DNA from: Pseudomonas sp. ISL-84
Lineage (GTDB): Bacteria > Bacillota > Bacilli > Bacillales > Cytobacillaceae
DNA length: 64,000 bases
Direction: 5' to 3'
NCBI GenBank assembly: GCA_018613035.1
Contig: JAGGRA010000011.1
Span: 25,532 to 89,531 of the forward strand
Shown here: piece by piece, positions 1-8,406 of the stretch
Position numbering within the stretch: position 1 is the stretch's first letter
Layout of the letters: every line of letters starts with the position of its first letter
Notes under the pieces: generated by a model
Told to the model about the DNA's origin: nothing
What the model saw: the letters and a program-made list of their open reading frames with translations, nothing else
Databases searched by the model: none
Program-made: the position numbers and the translations under genes

Positions 1-7
1 TCAATAA

Positions 8-103
8 TTAGTCGATTTTAAACATATCTGTTTTAAAAATTAAAAAACCGAGGACCACCCAGGAGCCCAAAATATAAATGGCGCCATAATGCAATACAGT
101 CAT
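8..103 (-). CDS. 31-residue single-helix membrane peptide
   Basis: A short ORF starts with ATG 7-8 nt after a very strong ribosome site (GAGGAGGTGAG) and ends in TAA. The translation is mostly hydrophobic from residue 5 to 24 (LHYGAIYILGSWVVLGFLIF) and then charged (KTDMFKID), which suggests one membrane helix with the basic end inside. It begins about 48 bp after the stop of the 194-residue gene upstream on the same strand, so the two may be co-transcribed. I do not recognise the family. The perfect ribosome site is the main reason to call it real. Confidence 0.6.
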   Translation of the reverse strand: MTVLHYGAIYILGSWVVLGFLIFKTDMFKID

Positions 104-151
104 CTTTCTCACCTCCTCAGAAAGGATTCAAAAATGACAACGCTTCCAGAA

Positions 152-736
152 TCAGCTATAGCGTCCTGCCATGCTCTCCAGCCATGAATTCAGTTCCTTC
201 ATTTTCCTGGCTTCAGCCGTTACGCCGGTTAAAGCTTCTGTGACCATCAGCGTTTTTTTGCCTGAAGATTCTTCTTTGAAAACATGATAAGGAAGATAAA
301 TCCGTTCCTTCCTGCTTAACTGATAAATGGGCGGCTTTAATGGCCTCATAAACTTAAGCACGTAATTTTCCAGTGCAAGCCTGCATTCATCATCGGCTGA
401 TTCGTCCGTTACTCTAAAAGTCAGACAGTTCTGCGGCTCAGCCTGAACCGTTTCGCAATCAGGCCAGATATCGGTTTGGGCAGCGACATTTGTTAACCCA
501 TTCACACCGATGCGAATAAGAGCTTTGCCGTCCCTAAAAACAAATCTGGGGACGGTCACCTTCCATTCATAGAACATATAAGGATAATAAAAGGTAAAAA
601 CCGGATCAGCCCGCTGACTGGCAGAGGAACCAAATAATGATCTTTTTCTTGGTTTAGTTATGATCTCATCAAGGGTAAGCCCGCTCTTTGCGGCCTGAAT
701 GGCAATGGAAGGTACATTGATAATAGCCTGAGTCAT
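152..736 (-). CDS. conserved-looking hypothetical protein, 194 aa
   Basis: The ATG follows GAAGGAGGATAGATC, a strong ribosome site. The protein has no signal peptide or membrane helix. It looks like a mixed alpha/beta cytoplasmic protein with a central aromatic-rich stretch (FYYPYMFYEWKV) and a charged C-terminus. No catalytic motif is recognisable. It lies downstream of a degenerate copy of the large GC-rich repeat and just upstream of a tiny membrane peptide gene. Function unknown. Confidence 0.7.
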   Translation of the reverse strand: MTQAIINVPSIAIQAAKSGLTLDEIITKPRKRSLFGSSASQRADPVFTFYYPYMFYEWKVTVPRFVFRDGKALIRIGVNGLTNVAAQTDIWPDCETVQAEPQNCLTFRVTDESADDECRLALENYVLKFMRPLKPPIYQLSRKERIYLPYHVFKEESSGKKTLMVTEALTGVTAEARKMKELNSWLESMAGRYS

Positions 737-797
737 GATCTATCCTCCTTCGTATACAATGTTTTCTCAAATGGTATAAGAAACTCTGTTAATATAG

Positions 798-994
798 CCT
801 GCTGACTTCCACTATAGCGCTCAGCGAACTGCGGGCGGCCAGGAGCCTTCTTGGTCCATGATGCACCTTTGGGCCCCCTTTGACTCGCTTCTCCCGCTGG
901 ACATAAAAGAATCAGCACCTTGCCCGAACTCCGCTGGAAAATAAGGGAACGGGAACAATGCAACCACGTTGACCTTCCGCTCTAATCAACAGGG
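798..994. repeat. GC-rich imperfect palindromic repeat, copy 1 (degenerate)
   Basis: The ends CCTGCTGACTTCC and CTCTAATCAACAGG match the termini of the better-preserved copies near 3.9 and 10.4 kb. Inner blocks such as GCGGGCGGCCAGGAGCC and CTCGCTTCTCCCGC are also shared. The copy has drifted and carries an internal expansion. Apparent ORFs across it are artefacts of its composition. Confidence 0.7.
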
Positions 995-1025
995 TTTAAA
1001 TATCAATCATGCTCTACAAAAGACC

Positions 1026-2465
1026 CTACAAATTAATAATCACCGTCTTAAGGAAGGTCATTTCTTCAATCGCATAACGCGGCCCTTCTTTTCCGATGCC
1101 GCTATCCTTAATTCCGCCGTATGGCATGGCATCCGCCCGGAACGTCGAAGCGTCATTAATAATAACTCCGCCCGTTCTGAACTTTTTGACTGCCTTCATG
1201 GCTGTGTTGATATTGGTGGTAAAGATACCGGACTGGAGGCCATAGTTAGAGTTATTAGCCTGCTCGATGGCATCATCAATATCATCAAAAGGCATCACCG
1301 TTATAACCGGTCCGAAAATTTCCTGGCAGACCACTTTCATCTCGTGGTTTACATCGCTTAAAACCGTAGGCGTTACAATGGCCCCGTCCTGTTTTCCGCC
1401 GGTGATCACTTTAGCGCCTTGTGAAACAGCTTCATGGATCCATGCCACGACTCGATCCGCTTCCTTTTTACTGATCAGCGGCCCAATATTTGTTTCTGCA
1501 TCCAGCGGATTGCCTACCTTTAATTGCTCTGTCTCCGCTTTCAGCTTATCAAGGAATTGGTCATATACTTGTGAATGAACGAGTATCCTTTGAACGGAAA
1601 TACACGCTTGGCCGGCAGTATTGAAGCCCTTTAACACGCACATTTTTGCAGCCAAATCAAGGTCGGCATCATGATGAACAATATTTGGAGAGTTGTTCCC
1701 AAGTTCAAGCGATACAGGGCGCAGTCCGCTGTTTTCTTTAATATAGCGGCCTACCTCTGCACTTCCGGTAAACGTATATTTGGCAATTCGCTCATCCTCA
1801 AGCAGCCACCCGCCTACTTTTGATCCGGAGCCGCATACGAGGTTCACGTATCCGGAAGGGAGCCCAGCTTCTTTTAAAATACTCATTAAATGATAAGCCG
1901 AAGTGGCTGTATCAGAAGCCGGCTTCCATACAACCGTATTTCCGGAAGCAATGGCAGGGCCAACTTTATGGCAAGCAAGGTTGAACGGAAAGTTGAATGG
2001 AGTAATGGCTCCTATTACGCCAAGCGGTGCACGGACCGCATAGCCCATCCGGTTTTCTGCTCCCGGGCTTGCTGAAATGGGAATCACTTCACCGTCAATC
2101 CGTTTTGCTTCTTCTGAAGATAAAGTGAGCGTTTGGATGGCGCGGTCCACTTCTCCCCGGGCATCGGTAATGGTCTTCCCGACTTCTCTTGATAAAGTCA
2201 AGGCCACTTCCTCTTTTCGCTCTTTTAAAATCTCTGCCGCACGCTTTAATATTTCATAACGCTGATAGGGTGTTAGCTGATCTTGATCAAAAGTCTTTTG
2301 GGCAATGGCTACAGCCTGATTGACATGCTCTTTGTCCGCCTTTGCTACATTGGCAATCACTTCACCTGTATATTTATCTAGTACGGCAAACTCTGAATCT
2401 GTGAAAATTTCCTGATCTCCTATGATAAGTCCTTTTCTTTCTGCAGTTGTTTGATCGGTTGGCAT
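1026..2465 (-). CDS. NAD(P)-dependent aldehyde dehydrogenase
   Basis: A 479-residue aldehyde dehydrogenase superfamily enzyme that oxidises an aldehyde to a carboxylate. Visible landmarks are the TPFNFP loop with the catalytic Asn near 158, the FTGSAEVG cofactor motif near 232-239, the general base Glu254 in LELGNN and the nucleophile Cys288 in GQACIS. Length is normal for the family. The start follows AAAGGAGGAATTCGT. It is the second gene after the zinc alcohol dehydrogenase, 54 bp downstream, and both are probably read from the sigma-54 promoter near 3.68 kb, so the natural substrate is likely the aldehyde made by that dehydrogenase. Sequence style resembles lactaldehyde/phosphonoacetaldehyde-type enzymes, but the substrate cannot be fixed from sequence. 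Confidence 0.9.
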   Translation of the reverse strand: MPTDQTTAERKGLIIGDQEIFTDSEFAVLDKYTGEVIANVAKADKEHVNQAVAIAQKTFDQDQLTPYQRYEILKRAAEILKERKEEVALTLSREVGKTITDARGEVDRAIQTLTLSSEEAKRIDGEVIPISASPGAENRMGYAVRAPLGVIGAITPFNFPFNLACHKVGPAIASGNTVVWKPASDTATSAYHLMSILKEAGLPSGYVNLVCGSGSKVGGWLLEDERIAKYTFTGSAEVGRYIKENSGLRPVSLELGNNSPNIVHHDADLDLAAKMCVLKGFNTAGQACISVQRILVHSQVYDQFLDKLKAETEQLKVGNPLDAETNIGPLISKKEADRVVAWIHEAVSQGAKVITGGKQDGAIVTPTVLSDVNHEMKVVCQEIFGPVITVMPFDDIDDAIEQANNSNYGLQSGIFTTNINTAMKAVKKFRTGGVIINDASTFRADAMPYGGIKDSGIGKEGPRYAIEEMTFLKTVIINL

Positions 2466-2519
2466 ACGAATTCCTCCTTTAATAAGCTTTTTTCTTAACT
2501 TTAGAATTCTATTACTCTC

Positions 2520-3626
2520 TTACTTTTCCGCAGCTACCCTAACCGGCAGCACGATCGAAGCACGCGTTACTTCTCTTGAAGCAGATTTATCAAGTGCTTC
2601 CTGAATGTTGTCAAATTCAAAATCACCGTCAATCATATTGGCAAATGGATATTTATCGATATTTTTTGAAAGGAACTGAAGGGCCTTATCCAAGTACCAA
2701 GGGTCGTAACGGACAATTGGTTTTATCTCAATCGATTTACGCGTCAGCAAGCCAGGATCAAAGTCTGCGAACTTACCTGGGGATACATTCCCAATCGACA
2801 CATACTTCCCGCCGCTTCGCACCAGATGGATTCCTTCAAGGAAAGCAGATGGAACACCGCTCAACTCGATCCCGATGTCAGCGCCCAGCCCATCTGTAAG
2901 CTCTCGAACTGCTGCTGCCCGTTTTTCGGTTGTATCGTACTCTGAAATGCTAATGGTATGGTCAGCACCGAATTTCTTGGCCATTTCCAGTCTGGATTCG
3001 ACTGCATCAATGATAATGACCGTAGCTCCTTTTTCCTTCGCTACTGCAGTCGCATTTAGCCCTAAGCCGCCTGCTCCTTGAATGACAATCGTGTCACCAT
3101 ACGTAATGCCTGCTTTATCAAGGCCAAAATATACCTGTGATAACGCACAGTTTGCACTGGCTGCCGCAATATCAGGCACATTGTCAGGAACTTTATAGAA
3201 GTACATATCAGGGTGAATATAATAATGGGAGGAAAATGTTCCATGAAAATGCGGTGCTTCCTCCGGATCTTTATTCCAGAAGCTGTAAGCGTTCTCACAA
3301 AGGTGCAAATGACCTTTTAAGCACATACTGCACTTGCGGCAAGTCCGGTAGTATACCGTTGCAATACGGTCCCCCTCTTTAATCGGGCGGCCGGCATAGT
3401 CTGTTGTCACACCCTCACCAAGCTTATCGACAACCCCAACCATTTCATGGCCCAAAACGCCTTTTTTCTTTGTTGGGTGTTCCCCGCGCCAAATATGTAA
3501 TTCAGATCCGCATACATTTGTACGAGTGACACGCAGCAGAACCGCTCCCTTTTCCGGCTCAGGCAAATCAAACTCGCGAAACTCCATCTTCATCGGTTCA
3601 ACCATTACAGAAACTTTCCCTTTCAT
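2520..3626 (-). CDS. zinc-binding medium-chain alcohol dehydrogenase
   Basis: A 368-residue MDR-family dehydrogenase. It has the GroES-like catalytic domain with GHEMVGVV and a structural-zinc Cys cluster (CRKCSMCLKGHLHLC), then a Rossmann domain (GAGGLGLNA). The frame is open further upstream, but ATG at 3626 is the better start: it follows AGAAAGGGGA, and the longer version would translate through the sigma-54 promoter. It should oxidise an alcohol to an aldehyde or ketone with NAD(P)+. It is first in a two-gene operon with the aldehyde dehydrogenase, giving a coherent alcohol-to-acid module. Substrate unknown. Confidence 0.9.
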   Translation of the reverse strand: MKGKVSVMVEPMKMEFREFDLPEPEKGAVLLRVTRTNVCGSELHIWRGEHPTKKKGVLGHEMVGVVDKLGEGVTTDYAGRPIKEGDRIATVYYRTCRKCSMCLKGHLHLCENAYSFWNKDPEEAPHFHGTFSSHYYIHPDMYFYKVPDNVPDIAAASANCALSQVYFGLDKAGITYGDTIVIQGAGGLGLNATAVAKEKGATVIIIDAVESRLEMAKKFGADHTISISEYDTTEKRAAAVRELTDGLGADIGIELSGVPSAFLEGIHLVRSGGKYVSIGNVSPGKFADFDPGLLTRKSIEIKPIVRYDPWYLDKALQFLSKNIDKYPFANMIDGDFEFDNIQEALDKSASREVTRASIVLPVRVAAEK

Positions 3627-3674
3627 AAAAAAATCCCCTTTCTCCATATAAAATTTTAGGCTATCCTTAATGAA

Positions 3675-3691
3675 TGCAAGTACCGTGCCAA
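3675..3691 (-). promoter_or_regulatory. sigma-54 (-24/-12) promoter
   Basis: On the minus strand the sequence reads TTGGCAC-GGTAC-TTGCA, a perfect match to the sigma-54 consensus TTGGCAC-N5-TTGC. It lies about 50 bp upstream of the zinc alcohol dehydrogenase start. The enhancer-binding protein encoded at 8.4-10.2 kb is the obvious activator. Confidence 0.92.
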
Positions 3692-3732
3692 TTATAAATA
3701 CATGTAATAATTGGATTTTGGATACATCAACG

Positions 3733-3845
3733 TTGCAAAAATACAATATATTTAAAATATTCGGATTTATTTATAGGTTAAAATGCTAATGTACAGGCGT
3801 ACTTAAGGAAATTGCATTTATGCAACACACATTGCAAAAGTACAA
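3733..3845. promoter_or_regulatory. candidate enhancer sites for the sigma-54 promoter
   Basis: Three related 14-bp dyads of the form TTGCA-N4-TRCAA sit 40-155 bp upstream of the -24 element: TTGCAAAAATACAA, TTGCATTTATGCAA (a perfect palindrome) and TTGCAAAAGTACAA. Position and repetition suit an upstream activator sequence. Binding by the neighbouring regulator is inferred. Confidence 0.5.
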
Positions 3846-3931
3846 CCATCAGACAAAAGGATGAGATATACCACCTGCCCATGATAAAAATCGGGCCAAT
3901 AATCCTAACTTAAACGAAAGCTCTGTTAAAT

Positions 3932-4070
3932 GGCCTGTTGATTTCCGCTTCAGGCACTCCCTTTCCGCGGGCGGTCCGGGAGCCTCCTCGTCGCTTTGCT
4001 CCTGCGGGGTCTCCCTTTGATCCGCACTCCCGCAGGAGTCTCGTGCCTTCCGCTCCAATCAACAGGGTGC
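3932..4070. repeat. GC-rich imperfect palindromic repeat, copy 2
   Basis: A well-preserved copy running from GGCCTGTTGATTTCCGCT to CCGCTCCAATCAACAGG. It is flanked by an outer inverted repeat AGCTCTGTTAAA (3919-3930) and TTTAACAGAGCT (4088-4099). Internal GC blocks can pair to form a long branched hairpin. It lies between the mmsA terminator and the upstream region of the zinc alcohol dehydrogenase operon. Confidence 0.85.
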
Positions 4071-4103
4071 TAAAAACAACAATAAGCTTTAACAGAGCTA
4101 AAC

Positions 4104-4134
4104 AAAAAAAGAGAAGTGCGTCAACACTTCTCTT
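4104..4134 (-). terminator. rho-independent terminator of the Fe-ADH/gntP/mmsA operon
   Basis: On the minus strand GAGAAGTG and CACTTCTC pair around a short loop and are followed by TTTTTTT. Confidence 0.85.
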
Positions 4135-4136
4135 TC

Positions 4137-4162
4137 GACAAAATTCGGGTGGTACCTGGTAC
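4137..4162 (-). repeat. GGTACC-centred stop-codon repeat, copy 1
   Basis: Read with the gene it is GTACCAGGTACCACCCGAAT followed by TTTGTC. It begins 8 bp after the mmsA stop and ends at its terminator. Three more copies lie just after stop codons elsewhere in the window. Confidence 0.75.
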
Positions 4163-4170
4163 TCACAGTA

Positions 4171-5628
4171 TTACCAGCGAGCAGTCAGCATCTTCCTTCT
4201 TGTATAAAACTCCACTCCATCTGTTCCGTTGGCATGGAGGTCTCCGTAGAAGGAGTTTTTCCAGCCGGAGAATGGGAAGAAGGCCATTGGCGCCGGGACG
4301 CCGATGTTGACGCCAAGCATGCCGACTTCGATGTTTTCTCTGAAGTAGCGGACGCTGCTTCCGCTGTCAGTGAATAGGCATGCACCATTTCCGAAGTCTG
4401 ATTTGTTTGTAAGCTCGATTGCTTCTTCAAGGTTTTTCACGCGCACAACAGAAAGGACCGGTGCGAAGATTTCTTCTTTCCAGATTTTCATGGATGGGTC
4501 CACATTGTCAAAGATCGTTGGTCCAATGAAGTATCCATTTTCATGGTAAGCTTCGTCTTTGCGGCCATCGCGTACAAGGGAAGCTCCTTCTTTTTCACCG
4601 ATTTCAATATAGCTGCTTGTGCGCTCTTTATTTTCCTGGCGGATGACTGGCCCCAAGAATACATCTTCGTCCAATCCATTTCCGATTGTCAGCTGGTTTG
4701 CCTGCTCATTAAGTCTTTGCACAAGCTCATCAGCAATCGAATCTACTGCTACAACTACAGAGCAAGCCATACATCTTTCTCCTGCTGAACCGTAAGCAGC
4801 CGCGATAATTTCCTTAACAGCGATATCCATATCAGCATCAGGTAACACAATGGAGTGGTTCTTTGCACCAGCAAGCGCCTGAACACGTTTGCCGTTAGCT
4901 GTTGCTGATTTGTAGATATACTCGGCAACCGGCTGGGATCCAACGAATGAAATGGCCGGTACATCTTTATGGTCAATCAGGCTGTTTACAACATCATGTG
5001 CACCGTGAACGATATTGAATACGCCTGCTGGAAGGCCTGCTTCTGTGAAAAGCTCTGCCAGGCGGTTAGCCAGGATTGGTGTTCTTTCAGATGGCTTTAA
5101 TACAAATGTGTTTCCGCACGCAATCGCAAGCGGGAACATCCAGCAAGGAACCATCATCGGGAAGTTGAAAGGCGTGATCCCGCCAATGACGCCAACAGGA
5201 TAGCGGTACATGCCTGATTCAATATTAGTCGCAATGTCCGGAAGCTGCTTACCCATCATGAGGGATGGAGCTCCTGCTGCAAATTCCACACATTCAATTC
5301 CGCGCTGAACCTCGCCATACGCTTCTTTATAGTTTTTGCCGTTCTCCTGTGTAATTAATTTCGCAAGCTCGTCCCAGTTATCTACTAATAACTGCTGATA
5401 TTTAAATAGAATTCTTGCTCTCTTTGGAACCGGCGTTTTGCTCCAGGTTTTAAAAGCTTCTTTTGCTGCCTGAACGGCTGCATCTACATCTTCACGCGTT
5501 GAAATCGGTGTGCGTGCCAATTCTTCACCAGTTGCCGGGTTTGGAACTGCTTCAAATTTATCTGTTTTTGCATCTACCCATTCACCGTTAATAAAGTTTT
5601 TTAATACCTTTGTTGTTGTCGTTGTCAT
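4171..5628 (-). CDS. mmsA: CoA-acylating methylmalonate/malonate-semialdehyde dehydrogenase
   Basis: A 485-residue aldehyde dehydrogenase of the MmsA/IolA subfamily, which converts (methyl)malonate semialdehyde plus CoA and NAD+ to propionyl- or acetyl-CoA with loss of CO2. Catalytic Cys286 is in [10 protein letters not shown]. The Glu general base of ordinary aldehyde dehydrogenases is absent (ALAGAKNH at 251-258), a hallmark of the CoA-dependent group. It is last in the operon, 54 bp after the GntP-type permease. With the upstream Fe-alcohol dehydrogenase it would oxidise a 3-hydroxy acid such as 3-hydroxypropionate or 3-hydroxyisobutyrate. That substrate is inferred from context; an inositol role is not supported because no other iol genes are nearby. 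Confidence 0.9.
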   Translation of the reverse strand: MTTTTTKVLKNFINGEWVDAKTDKFEAVPNPATGEELARTPISTREDVDAAVQAAKEAFKTWSKTPVPKRARILFKYQQLLVDNWDELAKLITQENGKNYKEAYGEVQRGIECVEFAAGAPSLMMGKQLPDIATNIESGMYRYPVGVIGGITPFNFPMMVPCWMFPLAIACGNTFVLKPSERTPILANRLAELFTEAGLPAGVFNIVHGAHDVVNSLIDHKDVPAISFVGSQPVAEYIYKSATANGKRVQALAGAKNHSIVLPDADMDIAVKEIIAAAYGSAGERCMACSVVVAVDSIADELVQRLNEQANQLTIGNGLDEDVFLGPVIRQENKERTSSYIEIGEKEGASLVRDGRKDEAYHENGYFIGPTIFDNVDPSMKIWKEEIFAPVLSVVRVKNLEEAIELTNKSDFGNGACLFTDSGSSVRYFRENIEVGMLGVNIGVPAPMAFFPFSGWKNSFYGDLHANGTDGVEFYTRRKMLTARW

Positions 5629-5682
5629 AAGTAAAATCCCCTTTCAAAATTAGAAATCTATAAATCACCTAAAACTGGATTT

Positions 5683-7035
5683 TTAAAAAACGGAATATAA
5701 GATCACGGCCAGGATTAATACAGCCGTTGGCATTGCTACACTTAGAATAAAAATCGGCCAGTAGGAACGTTTATGGGTTTCACCGCAAATTGCCCGAATA
5801 GTGGTAACGACGTATCCGTTATGCGGAAGTGAATCCAATCCGCCTGAAGCCAGAGCCGAGATTCGGTGCATCGAACCAGGGTCCAGACCTTGAGACATAT
5901 ACATTGGCGCCAAAATGGGAAGCGCAATTCCCAGACCGCCTGAAGCGGATCCGGTGATCCCGCAAATGAGTGTAACGGCTATTGCCAAGCCCATTAGCGG
6001 AGGTCCCGGGATATTGACCAAAGCATCTACAAAGGTTCCAAATGCTGCTACTTGTGCAGCAACACTGCCAAACCCTACAACCGCACAGGTATTCGCGGCG
6101 GCTACTAAAGCATCCTGCGCACCCTTTGCTAGTGCTTCCCAGAAACCAACCAAATATTTAATCATCAATACACATGCCAGAATGATTCCGCTCGACAAGG
6201 AAATCAGCGCCGCTGCAGTTGAAGAAGTGAAATTGGCGGCTGTGTTTAAGATCGCAATAACGGCCGCTAACGGCAATATCGCCATAATCACATGCGGATA
6301 GTCTTTCCCAGCAGGAGCAGCGTCTGGTCTTTGCATAGCCAGCTCTGCCTCAAGAGCTGCAGCCGATTCATTGGCTGCACTTGGCGGCTGATTTGGCAGG
6401 GAGAATACCTCTCCATTTTTAACCGCTTTTTTCACCATTCTGCTGAGCAGCATCCCGCCCACAACCATGATCAAGAGTGCCATTAACACCCCGATGATTC
6501 CGCCGGCAGTCGGCTTTGTTCCGAAAAATTCGGTCGGAATCAGGTTTTGGATTTCCGGTGAGCCCGGAGCTGTCATCGTAAAGGATATCGATCCAAACAC
6601 TAATGCCGCCGGGATAAAACGGTGCGGCAGATTCGCCACTCTAAATAGAGAAACCGCAATGGGATAAACGGCAAAGCCTACGACAAACAAACTGACGCCT
6701 CCATATGTCATAATTGCCGCTGCAGCCACGACAGCAAATACGGCTCTGGATGGGCCAAGCGTATCCTTCACCCAATTCGCAATACTATCAGCTGCTTTCG
6801 TCACCTGCATAATTTTTCCGAAAATCGCTCCCAGTAAAAAGATTAGGAACCAGGAGTAAAAATACTTTGTAAAGCCTGTCATATAATGCTCTGTCAGGGC
6901 AGTCTCAAGGTTTAATCCCCCTGTAAGAGCCACCACAACCGCACTAATGATGGCGGCTATAATAATATTAATGCCTTTCATAGTCAGATACATTAATAGA
7001 AGCAGTGAAGCGATTAACCCAAGCATTCCGATCAT
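5683..7035 (-). CDS. GntP-family organic acid permease
   Basis: A 450-residue, very hydrophobic protein with about 12 predicted membrane helices, of the GntP family (gluconate and other hydroxy-acid:H+ symporters). The C-terminal block with SGGLDSLPHNGYVVTTIRAICGETHK is typical of the family. It sits between the Fe-alcohol dehydrogenase (23 bp upstream) and mmsA, so it probably imports the hydroxy acid that these enzymes oxidise. It is a paralogue of the permease at 10.6-11.9 kb. Confidence 0.88.
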   Translation of the reverse strand: MIGMLGLIASLLLLMYLTMKGINIIIAAIISAVVVALTGGLNLETALTEHYMTGFTKYFYSWFLIFLLGAIFGKIMQVTKAADSIANWVKDTLGPSRAVFAVVAAAAIMTYGGVSLFVVGFAVYPIAVSLFRVANLPHRFIPAALVFGSISFTMTAPGSPEIQNLIPTEFFGTKPTAGGIIGVLMALLIMVVGGMLLSRMVKKAVKNGEVFSLPNQPPSAANESAAALEAELAMQRPDAAPAGKDYPHVIMAILPLAAVIAILNTAANFTSSTAAALISLSSGIILACVLMIKYLVGFWEALAKGAQDALVAAANTCAVVGFGSVAAQVAAFGTFVDALVNIPGPPLMGLAIAVTLICGITGSASGGLGIALPILAPMYMSQGLDPGSMHRISALASGGLDSLPHNGYVVTTIRAICGETHKRSYWPIFILSVAMPTAVLILAVILYSVF

Positions 7036-7057
7036 CTGTTATTTCCCCCGTCCCCTG

Positions 7058-8254
7058 TTAGACTTTCTCTGTTTCAGAGGAAAATTGATAATCATAGCAA
7101 ACATGATAGAGCTCTTCCAGTTCGCTTTGAGTTGGCACTCTTGGGTTGTTGCCCGGGCTGCCGCTGTCAATTGCGTCTGCTGCCATTTTTCCTACAGCCG
7201 TCTTAAACGCTTCTTGATCAATTCCCCATCCTCTTAAGTTAGGAATATTTAATTTCAGGCACAGGTCTTTAACAGACTGAACGGCAATCTCAGCCGCTTC
7301 CTCGTTGGAAAGGCTTTCATTGTCAGGCTGAAAAATTCTGCCGATATCAGCTAGCCGATCCACACATGCTTCCTGGCTGAATTCTAAAACGGCCGGCAAA
7401 AGCATCGCATTTGAGATACCATGCGGCACATGGAATAAAGCGCCAATTGGACGGCTCATGCCATGCACTAGGCATACAGAAGCATTTGAAAACGCCATTC
7501 CAGCTTGAAGAGATCCAAGACTCATCGCCTCACGGGCATCGACATTGTCTCCTTCATTGTAAGCGGTTAAAATATTATCCACGATCAGCTTCATAGCCGA
7601 TATCGCCATTGTGTCTGTCATCGGATGAGCTTTTTTGGAAAGGTAAGCTTCGACCGCATGACTTAGTGCATCCACCCCGGTTGCTGAAGTAACATTCTTC
7701 GGTGAAGATACCGTCAGCAGCGGATCAACAATCGCTACGCTTGGCATAAAAGCAGGCTGCTTGATCATCATTTTCACATCATTGGATGAGTTCGTGATGA
7801 CCGTTACATCTGTCGCCTCAGAGCCTGTACCTGCTGTCGTCGGGATCGCAATGTGAGGAACTGGTGCATGCTGGGCCAGCTTCTTCCCTCCCATATAATC
7901 GCCAATAAAGCTGCCGTTGGTTGCAAGGACCGCTATCGCCTTTGCTGTATCGATACAGCTGCCGCCTCCTACTGAGATGACCAGATCACATTGTTCTTTT
8001 TGGAAAAGCTCCAATGCTTCTGCTACATACTCATCTGTCGGTTCAGAGGCTACCCCAAGATAAACCTCGCTTTGAACACCCTCTTCTTGAAGATAAGTTC
8101 TGCATTCACTTACATATCCAAGCTGATCCATTATTTTATCACTGATAATTAATGCCTTTTTCCCTCTTAGTGCCGCTTCAGCTCCAACCTTTTCAAAAGA
8201 GCCTCTACCATAAAAAATCGCTTCCGGCACCCGGAAAACTGCTGGTTTCTCCAT
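7058..8254 (-). CDS. iron-containing (type III) alcohol dehydrogenase
   Basis: A 398-residue Fe-dependent alcohol dehydrogenase, expected to oxidise a hydroxy acid or alcohol with NAD+. It has the nucleotide motif GGGSCIDTAK, the GTGSEATDVTVI block, and the metal ligand region DALSHAVEAYLS followed by VHGMSRPIGALFHVPHG. I prefer ATG at 8254, which follows GGGGTGG by 8 nt, over the GTG four codons upstream. It is first in a sigma-54-dependent operon with gntP and mmsA. 3-hydroxypropionate, 3-hydroxyisobutyrate or 4-hydroxybutyrate type substrates are plausible; the sequence does not decide. Confidence 0.9.
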   Translation of the reverse strand: MEKPAVFRVPEAIFYGRGSFEKVGAEAALRGKKALIISDKIMDQLGYVSECRTYLQEEGVQSEVYLGVASEPTDEYVAEALELFQKEQCDLVISVGGGSCIDTAKAIAVLATNGSFIGDYMGGKKLAQHAPVPHIAIPTTAGTGSEATDVTVITNSSNDVKMMIKQPAFMPSVAIVDPLLTVSSPKNVTSATGVDALSHAVEAYLSKKAHPMTDTMAISAMKLIVDNILTAYNEGDNVDAREAMSLGSLQAGMAFSNASVCLVHGMSRPIGALFHVPHGISNAMLLPAVLEFSQEACVDRLADIGRIFQPDNESLSNEEAAEIAVQSVKDLCLKLNIPNLRGWGIDQEAFKTAVGKMAADAIDSGSPGNNPRVPTQSELEELYHVCYDYQFSSETEKV

Positions 8255-8292
8255 TGAGCATTCCACCCCTTTTGTTCTGTTACTACTATACT

Positions 8293-8309
8293 TGCAAGGA
8301 GCGTGCCAA
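8293..8309 (-). promoter_or_regulatory. sigma-54 (-24/-12) promoter
   Basis: The minus strand reads TTGGCAC-GCTCC-TTGCA, a perfect consensus 40-55 bp upstream of the Fe-alcohol dehydrogenase start. It drives the adh-gntP-mmsA operon. Confidence 0.93.
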
Positions 8310-8348
8310 CTTTGAAAACCTATTAAAATCAGGGTTTTTGAATTTCAA

Positions 8349-8400
8349 TAGTGTAGTCACTACACTACAGTTGTAGATTTTTTGTAGCGGAACCCCTACA
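8349..8400. promoter_or_regulatory. candidate enhancer (UAS) with 19-bp perfect palindrome
   Basis: TAGTGTAGTCACTACACTA (8349-8367) is a perfect palindrome. A second dyad with TGTAG and CTACA arms lies at 8383-8400. Both lie 40-90 bp upstream of the -24 element and directly after the regulator gene, the usual place for binding sites of the adjacent enhancer-binding protein. Confidence 0.6.
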
Positions 8401-8406
8401 CTACAT

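Noticed and set aside
969..1361. 130-residue plus-strand open frame over the 3' end of the aldehyde dehydrogenase
   Set aside because: Antisense to a well-conserved dehydrogenase; starts in the degenerate repeat.
3849..4058. Short open frames across the GC-rich repeats (also near 0.73-0.96, 10.25-10.46, 43.16-43.45, 46.96-47.17 and 56.55-56.77 kb)
   Set aside because: They follow repeat composition in different frames and lack ribosome sites.
4137..4165. GGGTGGTACC motif similar to the T-box conserved sequence
   Set aside because: It sits after stop codons, with no specifier loop or leader, and recurs at four gene ends. It is a repeat, not a T-box.
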